This document shows positions 17,279 to 25,755 of a stretch of 60,293 bases of DNA, piece after piece. Below the pieces are notes generated by a model that worked only from the letters and a program-made list of their open reading frames with translations, was not told the DNA's origin and searched no databases. Origin of the DNA: an uncultured Rhodospirillales bacterium (GTDB taxonomy: Bacteria; Pseudomonadota; Alphaproteobacteria; Acetobacterales; Acetobacteraceae); NCBI GenBank assembly GCA_903893975.1, contig CAITOL010000199.1, positions 1 to 60,293 of the forward strand, read 5' to 3'. Both the position numbers and the translations under genes were made by a program. Position 1 is the first letter of the stretch, and each line of letters starts with the position of its first letter.

Positions 17279-17731
17279 ATGGTCTCTACCGGTACCATGG
17301 CGGCCCTCGACCGCGCCAGCCTGCTCTGCGACCAGCGCGGCACCAAGCTCACCGCCTTGCGCCGGCAGGTGCTCGGGCTGATTCTGGAGTCCGAGGCCCC
17401 GATCGGCGCCTATGACCTGCTGGACCGCCTGCGCGCGGACCGCAAGGCCGCCGCGCCGCCAACCGTCTACCGCGCGCTGGAGTTTTTGCGCGAGCAAGGT
17501 CTGGTGCATCGCATTGAACGGCTGGCGGCGTTTGTCGGCTGTGTCGATGGCGCGCCGCATGAACACGCCGCCCAGTTCCTGCTCTGCCGCGGCTGCGGCC
17601 GGGTCACGGAAATCGACGACCACGACCTCGCACATGCCTTGCTCGCCGCCGCCAGGCGCATCGGCTTCACCGTCACCGGGGCAACGGTGGAAGCTGAAGG
17701 CCTGTGCGCCGACTGCGCGGCGGCGGCGTAA
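17279..17731 (+). CDS. zur: Fur-family zinc uptake regulator
   Basis: A 150-residue Fur-family repressor closest in pattern to Zur (TALRRQVLGLILESEAPIGA, then YDLLDRLR and PPTVYRALEFLREQGLVH). The structural zinc cysteines are two CxxC pairs (C103/C106 and C143/C146), with sensor-site candidates C88, H94 and H96. Start 17279 has an AAGGA site 7 bases upstream; ATG 17297 has none. Only 26 bases separate it from the divergent hisI start, so the promoters must lie partly inside the two genes. No clear Zur palindrome was found in the gap. Confidence 0.9.
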   Translation: MVSTGTMAALDRASLLCDQRGTKLTALRRQVLGLILESEAPIGAYDLLDRLRADRKAAAPPTVYRALEFLREQGLVHRIERLAAFVGCVDGAPHEHAAQFLLCRGCGRVTEIDDHDLAHALLAAARRIGFTVTGATVEAEGLCADCAAAA

Positions 17732-17737
17732 GCGCTG

Positions 17738-18943
17738 CTAGCCCTGGCGCAAGACGCCCAGGCCCTCCCGCAGATCTTCGATCAGATCGTCGGGCGATTC
17801 GAGCCCGACATGCAGCCGCATCACATTGCCGCCGAAATCCCCGGACCCGGCGCTGCGGGTCAGGAACCCTGTGGTCGGCAGCACCAGGCTCTCATACCCA
17901 CCCCAGGACGCGCCCATGCCGAACAGATCGAGCGACTCGATCATGTTGTGCATCGCCGTTTCCGAGAATTGCGGTTGCAGCACCACGCCGAACAGTGAAC
18001 ACGCGCCGGTAAAGTCGCGCTTCCAGATGTCATGGCCGGGTGCGCCGGGCAGGGCCGGATACAGCACCTGCTTCACCTCCGGCTGCTGCGACAGCCAGGT
18101 GGCCACTTGCAGGGTGGATTTCTGCTGCCGCTCCATCCGCACCGCCATGGTACGCACCCCGCGCAGCGCCAGCCAGCAATCATCCGGGCTGGCAAACTGA
18201 CCCAAGGTGGACGACGTGCTGCGCAAAACCTCCCAATCGGCTTCCGAATTCACCGTAATGCCGCCGAGAATAATGTCCGAATGCCCGGCGACGTATTTGG
18301 TCAGCGCCTGGATCGACACATCCACGCCATGGGTGAAGGGCTGGAAGTGATGAATGCCCCAGGTGTTGTCCATCAACACCTTGGCACCATGCGCATGCGC
18401 CACCTTCGCCAGCCCCGGCACGTCCTGCACTTCGAACGTATGGCTTCCCGGCGACTCGACGAACACCACCTTGGTGTTCGGCTGCACCAGTTTCTCCAGC
18501 TCCTCCGGCGTGATGCACGGATGGTAATACGTTGTCGTCACGCCAAAGCGCGTCAGCAATCCGTCGCAGAAATTCCGCGTCGGGCCATAGGCACTGTCGG
18601 TCATCAGCAGATGGTCGCCCGCCTTCAGAAACGCCAGCAGCGGCGTTGTCACGGCAGCAAGGCCGGAGGAGACAATCTGGCAGCGCGTGCCACCCTCAAT
18701 TTCCGCCACCACATCTTCCAACGGCCAATGCGTCGGCGTGCCGCCCACGCCATAGGTCAACTGGCGGCCAAACCGGTTGGCGCTGCTCGCCTTGCGCGTC
18801 GCGATATCCGGCACCAGCAGGGTGGAGCCGCGATGCACCGGCGGGTTGACGAAGCCATGGCTATGCGTCGCGGCGCGGCCGGCATGGGAAAGCCGGGTGA
18901 AGTAATTATGCTTGGCGCGGCTGGCGTCTTGATTATCGGTCAT
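17738..18943 (-). CDS. metC: Cystathionine beta-lyase
   Basis: A 401-residue PLP enzyme of the Cys/Met metabolism family that splits cystathionine to homocysteine, pyruvate and ammonia. Family features are TYGVGGTPTHWPLEDVVAE near 63, SSGLAAVTT near 92 and the PLP lysine K216 in QALTKYVAGHSD. It converges with zur and shares its strand with the downstream sulfur genes. Confidence 0.92.
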   Translation of the reverse strand: MTDNQDASRAKHNYFTRLSHAGRAATHSHGFVNPPVHRGSTLLVPDIATRKASSANRFGRQLTYGVGGTPTHWPLEDVVAEIEGGTRCQIVSSGLAAVTTPLLAFLKAGDHLLMTDSAYGPTRNFCDGLLTRFGVTTTYYHPCITPEELEKLVQPNTKVVFVESPGSHTFEVQDVPGLAKVAHAHGAKVLMDNTWGIHHFQPFTHGVDVSIQALTKYVAGHSDIILGGITVNSEADWEVLRSTSSTLGQFASPDDCWLALRGVRTMAVRMERQQKSTLQVATWLSQQPEVKQVLYPALPGAPGHDIWKRDFTGACSLFGVVLQPQFSETAMHNMIESLDLFGMGASWGGYESLVLPTTGFLTRSAGSGDFGGNVMRLHVGLESPDDLIEDLREGLGVLRQG

Positions 18944-19053
18944 TTCTTATCCCTGTGTGGCGCTCGGCGCGGCTGCGCGGGCTTGTGCTGGCGGTGATCA
19001 TGCGCCGCGAATGGCCGTCCGGCAAAATCCACGGTCGCGCGGGCGCGGCGCGG

Positions 19054-19371
19054 CTAGGCCGCCACAATCGCTTCCGGCCGCTTGATCTCGATCTCCACGA
19101 ACGCCAGCGGGTGGTCAGAGGCATTCATCACGTCATGCTCCGTGCCGGCGACACGGTTATAGGTCTGGCCGGCCGTCAGATGGGTGTCAGTGACCTCACT
19201 GCCGTTATGGATACGCAAAATCCCATCGGTCAGCAGAATCACGAAATACGGCCACGCATGGGTATGCCACCCGGTGACCGCGCCCGGCGGAAAATCCCAG
19301 CGGGTGATGCGCACATCGTCGTCGTCGCGCTGCACGGTGGGGGTCGCGGGAATGGTGCACACGAAGGCCAT
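19054..19371 (-). CDS. Cupin-domain protein
   Basis: A 105-residue single-domain cupin. Motif 1 is PPGAVTGWHTHAW near residue 28, motif 2 is around GTEHDVMN near 76, giving the likely His metal ligands. An AGGAG site lies before the ATG at 19371. Small cupins may be enzymes or binding proteins; the substrate is unknown. It lies just downstream of the TauE-like gene on the same strand. Confidence 0.8.
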   Translation of the reverse strand: MAFVCTIPATPTVQRDDDDVRITRWDFPPGAVTGWHTHAWPYFVILLTDGILRIHNGSEVTDTHLTAGQTYNRVAGTEHDVMNASDHPLAFVEIEIKRPEAIVAA

Positions 19372-19391
19372 AGCGGAAACTCCTGATCTAA

Positions 19392-20111
19392 CTAACGAAA
19401 CAGTAGCGCCAAGGCGCTCAGGGCCGATATCGCCAAAACCGCAATCCGCCCCCGACGTGGATCGAGGTAGCGGGCCAGCCGTGGACCGAGCATGATGCCG
19501 AGCCCAACGCCCGGCAACAGCGCCACACCCGCCAGCGCGGTGCTGGCCCTGAACGCACCGCTGACCGCCAGCATCGCCAAGGCGATGGCACAGCCGACGG
19601 TGAAAAACGCGCACAACGTCGCCCGCAGCCGCGCCGGGGCTTCATGCTGCAACACCAAAGCGATCGGCGGCCCATGGGCGCCGGACAGCGTGCCCAGCAC
19701 GCCGGACGCAGTGCCCCCGATCAGCAAGGCCCATCGTCCGGCCGGGATTCGCACCCCGCTGAGACTCAACCCGACCGCGCCCAGGATCAGCACGGCAAAG
19801 ACCTGCGGCAAGCCAATGCGGATCAACACCGGCAGCAACACGGTGGCAATCGCACTGCCGAGCAGCAGGCCCAGCAGGGATTGCCGCAGGATCGCAGCAT
19901 CAATCGCCGCCCGCTCGCGCCACGCAATCACGCCAGACAGGGCCATCACCCCGCACAGCGTTGGCCCCGGCACGAAACCGGGGCTCACCATGACCAGCAG
20001 CGGCCCGGCCACCAGCCCCATGCCCATCCCGATTGCCGTCTGCAACGCCGCCGCCAGCGTGGTGATCGCGGTGGCCAGCAGCAGGACGGGGATGGAAAGA
20101 TGCAAAATCAA
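19392..20111 (-). CDS. TauE/SafE-family membrane exporter
   Basis: A 239-residue polytopic membrane protein with the repeated Gly-rich half-units of the TauE/SafE family (GMGMGLVAGPLL near 28 and LGTLSGAHGPPIA near 137). The family exports sulfite, sulfoacetate or related anions. It lies between a cupin and the sulfurtransferase sseA, which fits sulfur-compound handling (inference). Confidence 0.85.
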   Translation of the reverse strand: MILHLSIPVLLLATAITTLAAALQTAIGMGMGLVAGPLLVMVSPGFVPGPTLCGVMALSGVIAWRERAAIDAAILRQSLLGLLLGSAIATVLLPVLIRIGLPQVFAVLILGAVGLSLSGVRIPAGRWALLIGGTASGVLGTLSGAHGPPIALVLQHEAPARLRATLCAFFTVGCAIALAMLAVSGAFRASTALAGVALLPGVGLGIMLGPRLARYLDPRRGRIAVLAISALSALALLFR

Positions 20112-20120
20112 TCGGTTGAA

Positions 20121-20963
20121 TCAGACGTCGATCGGCGTATCAGCCCGGCCACCCCATTCGGTCCAAGATCCATCATAAACCGCCCCGTTGGGCAGCCCGG
20201 CCAGAACCATCGCCAAGGTCAGGATGGTCGCCGTCACCCCGCTGCCGCAACTGGTCACCACCGGGCGGCTGCCGTTCACCCCCGCCGCGGCCAGCCGTGC
20301 CCGCAGCGCATCCGGCGGCAGCAGCGTCTGGTCGGCGGCGAGCAACTCGGTGTAGGGCAGGTTGGCGCTGCCCGGAATATGGCCAGACCGCATGCCCGCG
20401 CGCGGCTCGGGCACCGCGCCGGTAAAGCGGCCCGCGGCCCGCGCGTCCAACACCAGCTCCTGCCGGCTGCCGACATTGGCGAGCATGTCGCCAATCCCGC
20501 GCACCCGCATCGGCCGCCAGTCCGGCCGGAAATCGCCCGGCGCAATCGCGGCCGCAGCGCCGCTCGCAACCTCCCGCCCCTCAGCGCGCCATTTCGGCAA
20601 TCCCCCATCGAGCACGGCGGCCCGGTCATGTCCGAACAGCCCCATCATCCACCACCCCCGCGCGGCGGATGCCAGCCCCTTCTGGTCGTAAAACACCACC
20701 AGATCGGAATTACGCACCCCAAGCGCGGTCAGTTTGCGGGCGAACAACCCCGGCGTCGGCACCATATGCGGCAGATCGGTATCCGGGTCGGCAATGTCGT
20801 CGATATCGAAGAAGCGCGCGCCGGGGATATGCGCCAGCGCATACTCGGTGCGGCCGTCTTTCGGCTCGTTCGGCAGGTATTTGGTCGTATCGAATATCAC
20901 CAGATCGGCGTCGCCGAGATGCTCGGCAAGCCAGGCGGTGGACACCAGCGGATGCTGCGACAA
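20121..20963 (-). CDS. sseA: 3-mercaptopyruvate sulfurtransferase
   Basis: A 280-residue two-rhodanese-domain enzyme that transfers sulfur from 3-mercaptopyruvate to thiol acceptors or cyanide. The catalytic loop CGSGVTA (C239-A245) is the mercaptopyruvate type rather than the thiosulfate type. The start codon is TTG at 20963, with a GAGG element upstream. It lies on the same strand downstream of alaX. Confidence 0.9.
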   Translation of the reverse strand: MSQHPLVSTAWLAEHLGDADLVIFDTTKYLPNEPKDGRTEYALAHIPGARFFDIDDIADPDTDLPHMVPTPGLFARKLTALGVRNSDLVVFYDQKGLASAARGWWMMGLFGHDRAAVLDGGLPKWRAEGREVASGAAAAIAPGDFRPDWRPMRVRGIGDMLANVGSRQELVLDARAAGRFTGAVPEPRAGMRSGHIPGSANLPYTELLAADQTLLPPDALRARLAAAGVNGSRPVVTSCGSGVTATILTLAMVLAGLPNGAVYDGSWTEWGGRADTPIDV

Positions 20964-20987
20964 TGCTCTGTATCCTCTTGTTTTTAA

Positions 20988-21707
20988 TTAATCAGCCAGC
21001 GACAGCGTGATCCGCCGGTTCTGTTTGCCCTTGTTCTCGATCTTGCCAACCACCAGACGGCCGATCTGCCCGGTGCGCGCCACATGCGTGCCACCACACG
21101 GCTGCAAATCCACCGGCGCCGCCGCGTCGGCACCGATCCGCACCAGCCGGATGCGGCCACTGCCGCGCGGTGGCTTCACCGACAGCGTGCGCACCATATC
21201 CGGGTTGCTGTCCAAAATCGCCTCATCCACCCAGGTCGCGCTGATCGGATGATCGGCCGCGACCAAGGCGTTCAGCCCGGCCTCGACCACGTCTTTCGGC
21301 GGCGATTCCGGCAAATCAAAGTCCAGCCGCGATTTATCCGCTCCGATCGATCCGCCGGTAACCCCAGCGCCGGGCAGCACCACGCACAGCAGATGCAGCG
21401 CGCTGTGCATGCGCATCAACCGGCTACGCCGCGCCCAGTCCACTTCGGTCGTGACCGTCGCGCCCACCGGCGGCAACGCCTGATCCGGGGCGGTCAGATG
21501 CAGAATGGTCTCGCCCTCACCCTTGATCGTGTCGATCACGGCGATCGTGCCACCATCCCAGCTCAGGTTGCCAAAATCACCGGGCTGCCCGCCAGAGCGC
21601 GCGTAAAAATTGGTGCGGTCCAACACCACCCCCTGCGCATCGGCGGCGATCACCGTCGCCGTCGTGCTGGCAAGCTCGGACTGGTCGAGAAACAGGCGCT
21701 CGGTCAT
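20988..21707 (-). CDS. Alanyl-tRNA editing protein (AlaX-type)
   Basis: A 239-residue free-standing editing domain that hydrolyses mischarged Ser- or Gly-tRNA(Ala). The zinc ligands are visible as H101-x3-H105 (RMHSALHLL) and C204-x3-H208 (PCGGTHV). The domain order and length fit the AlaX-M type. It is linked with sseA and metC as seen in many alphaproteobacteria. Confidence 0.9.
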   Translation of the reverse strand: MTERLFLDQSELASTTATVIAADAQGVVLDRTNFYARSGGQPGDFGNLSWDGGTIAVIDTIKGEGETILHLTAPDQALPPVGATVTTEVDWARRSRLMRMHSALHLLCVVLPGAGVTGGSIGADKSRLDFDLPESPPKDVVEAGLNALVAADHPISATWVDEAILDSNPDMVRTLSVKPPRGSGRIRLVRIGADAAAPVDLQPCGGTHVARTGQIGRLVVGKIENKGKQNRRITLSLAD

Positions 21708-21780
21708 GGATCCTCCCGGAATAACCTGGCGAGGATAGTGCGGGCGGCGCAGGCTGCCCAGCCCACCCGAACGGCGGACC

Positions 21781-22662
21781 TTAAGTCGGCCGCCGCTCGG
21801 CGATCAGTTGCCGCACCGCCGCCGCGGCGGTACTGCCTTTCACCGCCGCCCGCCAGAAGCTCTCGGCCACGCGCTGATGCGCCGCGATCGCTTCATCGGC
21901 TGCGGTAATCATCGCCACGCCGGGCGCGGCGGACGGATAGGTATCGGTAGGGAAGGGGTTGACCATCAGCGTCGCCCGGTCACGCGCCCGAATAATCTTG
22001 AACGCGCCCGAAGGGGTCGCCTGCGGCAACAGGCCGAATTGCAGGCCCATGGGTTCGGCTTCCATCATCTGCGCGATGTGCTCGGCCTCCACCGCCGCAA
22101 CTTCGCGGCACATGCGCCGGGTCCGGTCGGGCAGCGCCACCCCACCGGCAACCCCATGGTCGAGGAAAGCTCGCAGCCGATTGGCCGTGACCATGGCGAT
22201 GATGTTGGGCTTGCGCAGGCCGTAAGCGCGCTTGCGGGCCGCCAGTATCCCCAAAATCTGCTCCGTCGCCGCACGCGCCGCCAAACGGTCGCCGCCCGCC
22301 AACTCGGCCGCATCCTCAAAACTCGCCGATAATGCCTGATCATAGCTGTCGGACGTGGTCAAATACGCTGTCGGCCCGGTCAGCATAAGGATCTGCTCGG
22401 CGGTTTCCTCAGCCTGGCGTGCCCGCTCGAGATAGCCGACCGGTCGATTGTAATACTCAACCCCAATCCCCAGCAGCGACAGGGGGGAAATCTTCAACAA
22501 CTCGGCAAGCCGCTGGATCGTATCCAGCTTGATCACCTCGCCCTTTTCGTAGCGGTACAAGGCCGCGCGCGACACGCCGAGGCGCGCGGCGATTTCCTCC
22601 GCCCGCAACCCAGATTCCAATCGATACGCCCGCAATTGCTGGCCGATTTCGGTAAAGCGCAT
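21781..22662 (-). CDS. XRE-family transcriptional regulator
   Basis: A 293-residue protein with an N-terminal helix-turn-helix (residues about 5-60; EIAARLGVSRAALYRYEKG) and a long C-terminal part that may bind a ligand. It resembles metabolic XRE regulators rather than phage repressors. The closest upstream genes are garR-like and hyi on the same strand, so control of sugar-acid genes is possible. A 204-base region with a short palindrome (22809-22825) lies upstream. Confidence 0.8.
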   Translation of the reverse strand: MRFTEIGQQLRAYRLESGLRAEEIAARLGVSRAALYRYEKGEVIKLDTIQRLAELLKISPLSLLGIGVEYYNRPVGYLERARQAEETAEQILMLTGPTAYLTTSDSYDQALSASFEDAAELAGGDRLAARAATEQILGILAARKRAYGLRKPNIIAMVTANRLRAFLDHGVAGGVALPDRTRRMCREVAAVEAEHIAQMMEAEPMGLQFGLLPQATPSGAFKIIRARDRATLMVNPFPTDTYPSAAPGVAMITAADEAIAAHQRVAESFWRAAVKGSTAAAAVRQLIAERRPT

Positions 22663-22808
22663 CGTGCTACCCTTCCAACATGTCCCTAGGTCCGCGATAG
22701 CTACCGTAGGTCAGGTCGCTGGCTCCATGCTCATCAGACGCAGTAGCTGAGACAATGGCCCCAGCCACGCGCGACGTCTCATGATTTAACCACAGGTTGC
22801 ACGTCGAT

Positions 22809-22825
22809 GAAACGAAAGACGTTTC
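22809..22825. promoter_or_regulatory. Palindrome GAAACG-N5-CGTTTC
   Basis: A perfect 6-bp inverted repeat with a 5-base spacer in the gap between the garR-like stop and the XRE start. It may be an operator or a weak terminator; no U-run follows on either strand. Confidence 0.35.
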
Positions 22826-22866
22826 CCGAGATCGTGAAAACGGCGGGATTTGCACTTAAAGTTTCT

Positions 22867-23742
22867 TCACTTTTCCAGATTGGCCATTAACTCAATCGCT
22901 TGCACCAGCGAGGAATGGTCCTGCTCCGCCCCGCCATGCGCCGTCACCACCGAGAACATTTGCTGCGCAATCGCGGTATTGGGCAGCGACATGCCCATCT
23001 CGCGCGCCGCCGTCAGCGCCAGGTTGAGGTCTTTCTGGTGCAAACGCACCCGGAAGCCGGGATTGAAGGTGCGGTTGATCATCCGCTCCGCATGCACTTC
23101 CAGAATGCGGGACGAGGCGAAGCCCCCCATCAGCGCCTGCCGCACCTTGGCCGGATCGGCCCCCGCTTTGCGCGCGAAGGTCAGCGCCTCACCCACCGCC
23201 TGAATGTTGAGCGCGACGATGATCTGGTTGCAGACCTTGCAGGTCTGGCCGTCCCCGTTTTCCGTCCCGACATGGGTGATGTTCTTGCCCATCAGTTCGA
23301 ACAGCGGCAGCGCGCGGGCGAAGGCCTCATCCGGGCCGCCGACCATAATGGTCAGGCTCGCCTGCTTGGCGCCCACTTCACCGCCCGAAACTGGCGCATC
23401 GAGGTAAAGGCAGCCGAGCTTGTTGATCCGCGCCGCGAACCCTTTGGTGGCGATCGGCGAAATCGACGACATGTCGATCACCAACTTGCCGGCGGAAAGG
23501 CCTTCGGCCACCCCATGCGCGCCGAACAGCACGTGTTCCACATCGCCCGTGTCCGGCACCATCAGAACAATCACGTCAGACCGTTCCGCCACCGCGGCCG
23601 CGTCAGCCACCACATCGGCCGCGGCGCGCATGTCCTGGCTCAGGCTGCGGCGTTCCGGCACCACAATTTCGTGGCCAGCGGCGCGCAGGTTCAGCGCCAT
23701 GGGGCTGCCCATGATGCCCAGGCCAATAAATCCGATCTTCAT
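22867..23742 (-). CDS. garR: 2-hydroxy-3-oxopropionate reductase-like dehydrogenase
   Basis: A 291-residue beta-hydroxyacid dehydrogenase that reduces tartronate semialdehyde to glycerate with NAD(P)H. The Rossmann motif GFIGLGIMGSP is at 4-14, the substrate motif APVSGGEVGAK near 116, and the catalytic lysine is K169 in GQTCKVCNQ. It follows hyi on the same strand; together they interconvert hydroxypyruvate, tartronate semialdehyde and glycerate. LtnD-type enzymes of the same family act on four-carbon acids and remain possible. Confidence 0.82.
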   Translation of the reverse strand: MKIGFIGLGIMGSPMALNLRAAGHEIVVPERRSLSQDMRAAADVVADAAAVAERSDVIVLMVPDTGDVEHVLFGAHGVAEGLSAGKLVIDMSSISPIATKGFAARINKLGCLYLDAPVSGGEVGAKQASLTIMVGGPDEAFARALPLFELMGKNITHVGTENGDGQTCKVCNQIIVALNIQAVGEALTFARKAGADPAKVRQALMGGFASSRILEVHAERMINRTFNPGFRVRLHQKDLNLALTAAREMGMSLPNTAIAQQMFSVVTAHGGAEQDHSSLVQAIELMANLEK

Positions 23743-23789
23743 ATCCGTCGTTCCTTACGATGGGTGGTCAATCAAACGTCGCAGTTCGG

Positions 23790-24569
23790 TCAAACGCCGT
23801 AGTTCTGGCGCCAGGCCAGCCCGGCGACCGTGTCGCCGGCCGGGCGGTATTCGCAGCCAATCCAGCCGGTATAGCCAAGGTCCACAATGCGGCGGAACAC
23901 ATACGGCCAACCGATTTCCCCGGTGCCCGGCTCATTGCGCGCCGGCACATCGGCGATTTGCATATGCGCCACCAACGGCAGCACCGCCTCCAGCCGCTTG
24001 GTGATGTCGCCTTCGGTGATCTGGCAGTGATAGATGTCGAATTGCAGGCCGATTTTGTCGACCCCGATCGCCTGCACAATCGCCGCGCCCTGCGCGATGG
24101 TGTTCAGATGGTAGCCGGGCATGTCGCGATGGTTGATCGGCTCGATCGCCAGCCGCAATCCGGCCGCCTTGGCCCGTTCCCCGGCCCACGCCAGATTGGC
24201 GGCGAACAACGCGGCCGCGGTGGCAAACGGCGTGCCGGCGGGCGGGATGCCGGCCATGCAATGCACCAGCTTGCAGTCCAACGCGGCGGCGTAGTCCAGC
24301 GCAATGGCGACGTTGTTGCGGAATTCATCCACCCGGCCGGGCAGCGACGCCATGCCACGCTCTCCATTGGCCCAGTCCCCCGGCGGCATGTTGAACAGCA
24401 CCTGCTTCAGCCCGGCGCCATCCAGTCGCTTGCGGATTTCAGCGGCCGGGAAATCGTAGGGGAACAGGAATTCCACCGCCTGAAACCCGGCTTTGGCGGC
24501 CGCGTCGAAGCGGTCCAGGAAGGGCAATTCGTTGAACATCATAGACAGGTTGGCGGCCAGGCGCAGCAT
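23790..24569 (-). CDS. hyi: Hydroxypyruvate isomerase (or 2-oxo-tetronate isomerase)
   Basis: A 259-residue TIM-barrel isomerase of the Hyi/OtnI family, which interconverts hydroxypyruvate and tartronate semialdehyde or related 2-oxo-tetronates. Metal-binding acids include E143 in AIEPINHRD, D178 in QFDIYHCQ and the Glu in GCEYRPAG near 240. It is upstream of the garR-like gene. The presence of a denD-like gene at 29432-30403 leaves the OtnI role open. Confidence 0.85.
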   Translation of the reverse strand: MLRLAANLSMMFNELPFLDRFDAAAKAGFQAVEFLFPYDFPAAEIRKRLDGAGLKQVLFNMPPGDWANGERGMASLPGRVDEFRNNVAIALDYAAALDCKLVHCMAGIPPAGTPFATAAALFAANLAWAGERAKAAGLRLAIEPINHRDMPGYHLNTIAQGAAIVQAIGVDKIGLQFDIYHCQITEGDITKRLEAVLPLVAHMQIADVPARNEPGTGEIGWPYVFRRIVDLGYTGWIGCEYRPAGDTVAGLAWRQNYGV

Positions 24570-24687
24570 GGGTGTCTCCTCCGAAGGCGGCGCACCCTAC
24601 AGCCAAGTGCGCCCAGGTGCCAGCGCCGCACCGCGCTTGGTGATCTGCCCGCCCGCCGCTACTCTGGCCGGGACGCAAGGGGGCTGA

Positions 24688-25722
24688 ATGCAGACCGAAC
24701 GGATTTTGATGGCGATGCTGCTGGGCGGGGTGGCCATTGGCTGTGTCGTCGTGCTGTATCCATTCTTCTCCGCCATTCTTTGGGCGGCCATCCTCACCTT
24801 CACCACCTGGCCGGCGTTTGAGGCGCTGCGCGACCGCTTGCGCCTCGGCCATAAATCAGCCGCCGCCCTCATGGTGCTCGGCACCGCCGTGGTCGTGGTC
24901 TTCCCGCTGGCCATGGTGGCGCCCAATGGCAGCACCGACGTCAAGGCGTTGCAATCGGTGCTGCTGGCCACTCTGGCCGCCGGCCTGCCGCCCGCCCCGC
25001 CTTGGGTGGCGACCATCCCGGTCATCGGCGCCGGGCTGCAAACGCTATGGGATAGCTGGACGCAGGATCTGACGGTGATGGTGGATTTCTTCCGCCCCTA
25101 TTTCGGCATCGCCGCCGAATTCGGCTTCCGCCTGCTGTTCGGCCTGGCCAACGGGGTGCTGGAATTTCTGCTCGCGCTGATCGTGGCGTTCTTTCTCTAT
25201 GCCTCCGGCGAGGTACTGGCCGCCAAACTCGCCGGCCTGCTGCGCCGCATCGCCGGGGACCGTGCAGAACGCCTGATCAGCGTCACCGGTTCCACCGTGC
25301 GCGGCGTGGTCTACGGCATTTTGGGCACGGCCGTGGTCCAGGGCCTGCTGACCGTATTCGGCCTGTGGCTCGCCGGTGTGCCGCGCGCGCTGCTGCTCGG
25401 GGTCATCGCCGGCGGCCTGTCCGTGCTGCCGATCGGGCCGCCGGTGATCTGGATCCCCTCGGCGATCTGGCTGCTGTCCAGCGGCAACATGGTCGGCGGC
25501 ATCTTTCTCGCGCTCTGGGGCGGCATTGTCATCAGCGGCGCCGACTCGCTGATCCGGCCCTATTTCATCGCCCGTGGTGCGGATCTGCCGTATTTGCTCA
25601 CCATGCTCGGCGTGCTCGGCGGCGCGCTGGCCTTCGGGCTGTTGGGCATTTTCGTCGGCCCGGTGCTGCTCGGCGTCGGCTACACCCTGGTCAATGAATG
25701 GCCGGCGCGGTCCAGCGAGTGA
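24688..25722 (+). CDS. AI-2E family transporter
   Basis: A 344-residue membrane protein of the AI-2E (TqsA/YdiK/PerM) family, with about eight transmembrane segments. Members have been linked to export of autoinducer-2 or to Na+/H+ exchange; the real role here is unknown. The GLSVLPIGPPVIWIPSAIW segment near 245 and the ISGADSLIRPYFIARG segment near 285 are typical. It diverges from hyi. Confidence 0.85.
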   Translation: MQTERILMAMLLGGVAIGCVVVLYPFFSAILWAAILTFTTWPAFEALRDRLRLGHKSAAALMVLGTAVVVVFPLAMVAPNGSTDVKALQSVLLATLAAGLPPAPPWVATIPVIGAGLQTLWDSWTQDLTVMVDFFRPYFGIAAEFGFRLLFGLANGVLEFLLALIVAFFLYASGEVLAAKLAGLLRRIAGDRAERLISVTGSTVRGVVYGILGTAVVQGLLTVFGLWLAGVPRALLLGVIAGGLSVLPIGPPVIWIPSAIWLLSSGNMVGGIFLALWGGIVISGADSLIRPYFIARGADLPYLLTMLGVLGGALAFGLLGIFVGPVLLGVGYTLVNEWPARSSE

Positions 25723-25755
25723 ACCGCGCCGCCCCATTCACGCCTTCGCCCCGGC

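Noticed and set aside
17230-17300. Zur box between hisI and zur
   Set aside because: Only a short CAAG-N5-CTTG inverted repeat in the hisI start was found; it does not match known Zur palindromes, so no site is annotated.
22667-22855. 62-codon minus-strand frame upstream of the XRE gene
   Set aside because: It has no clear ribosome site or protein pattern and covers the probable promoter region.
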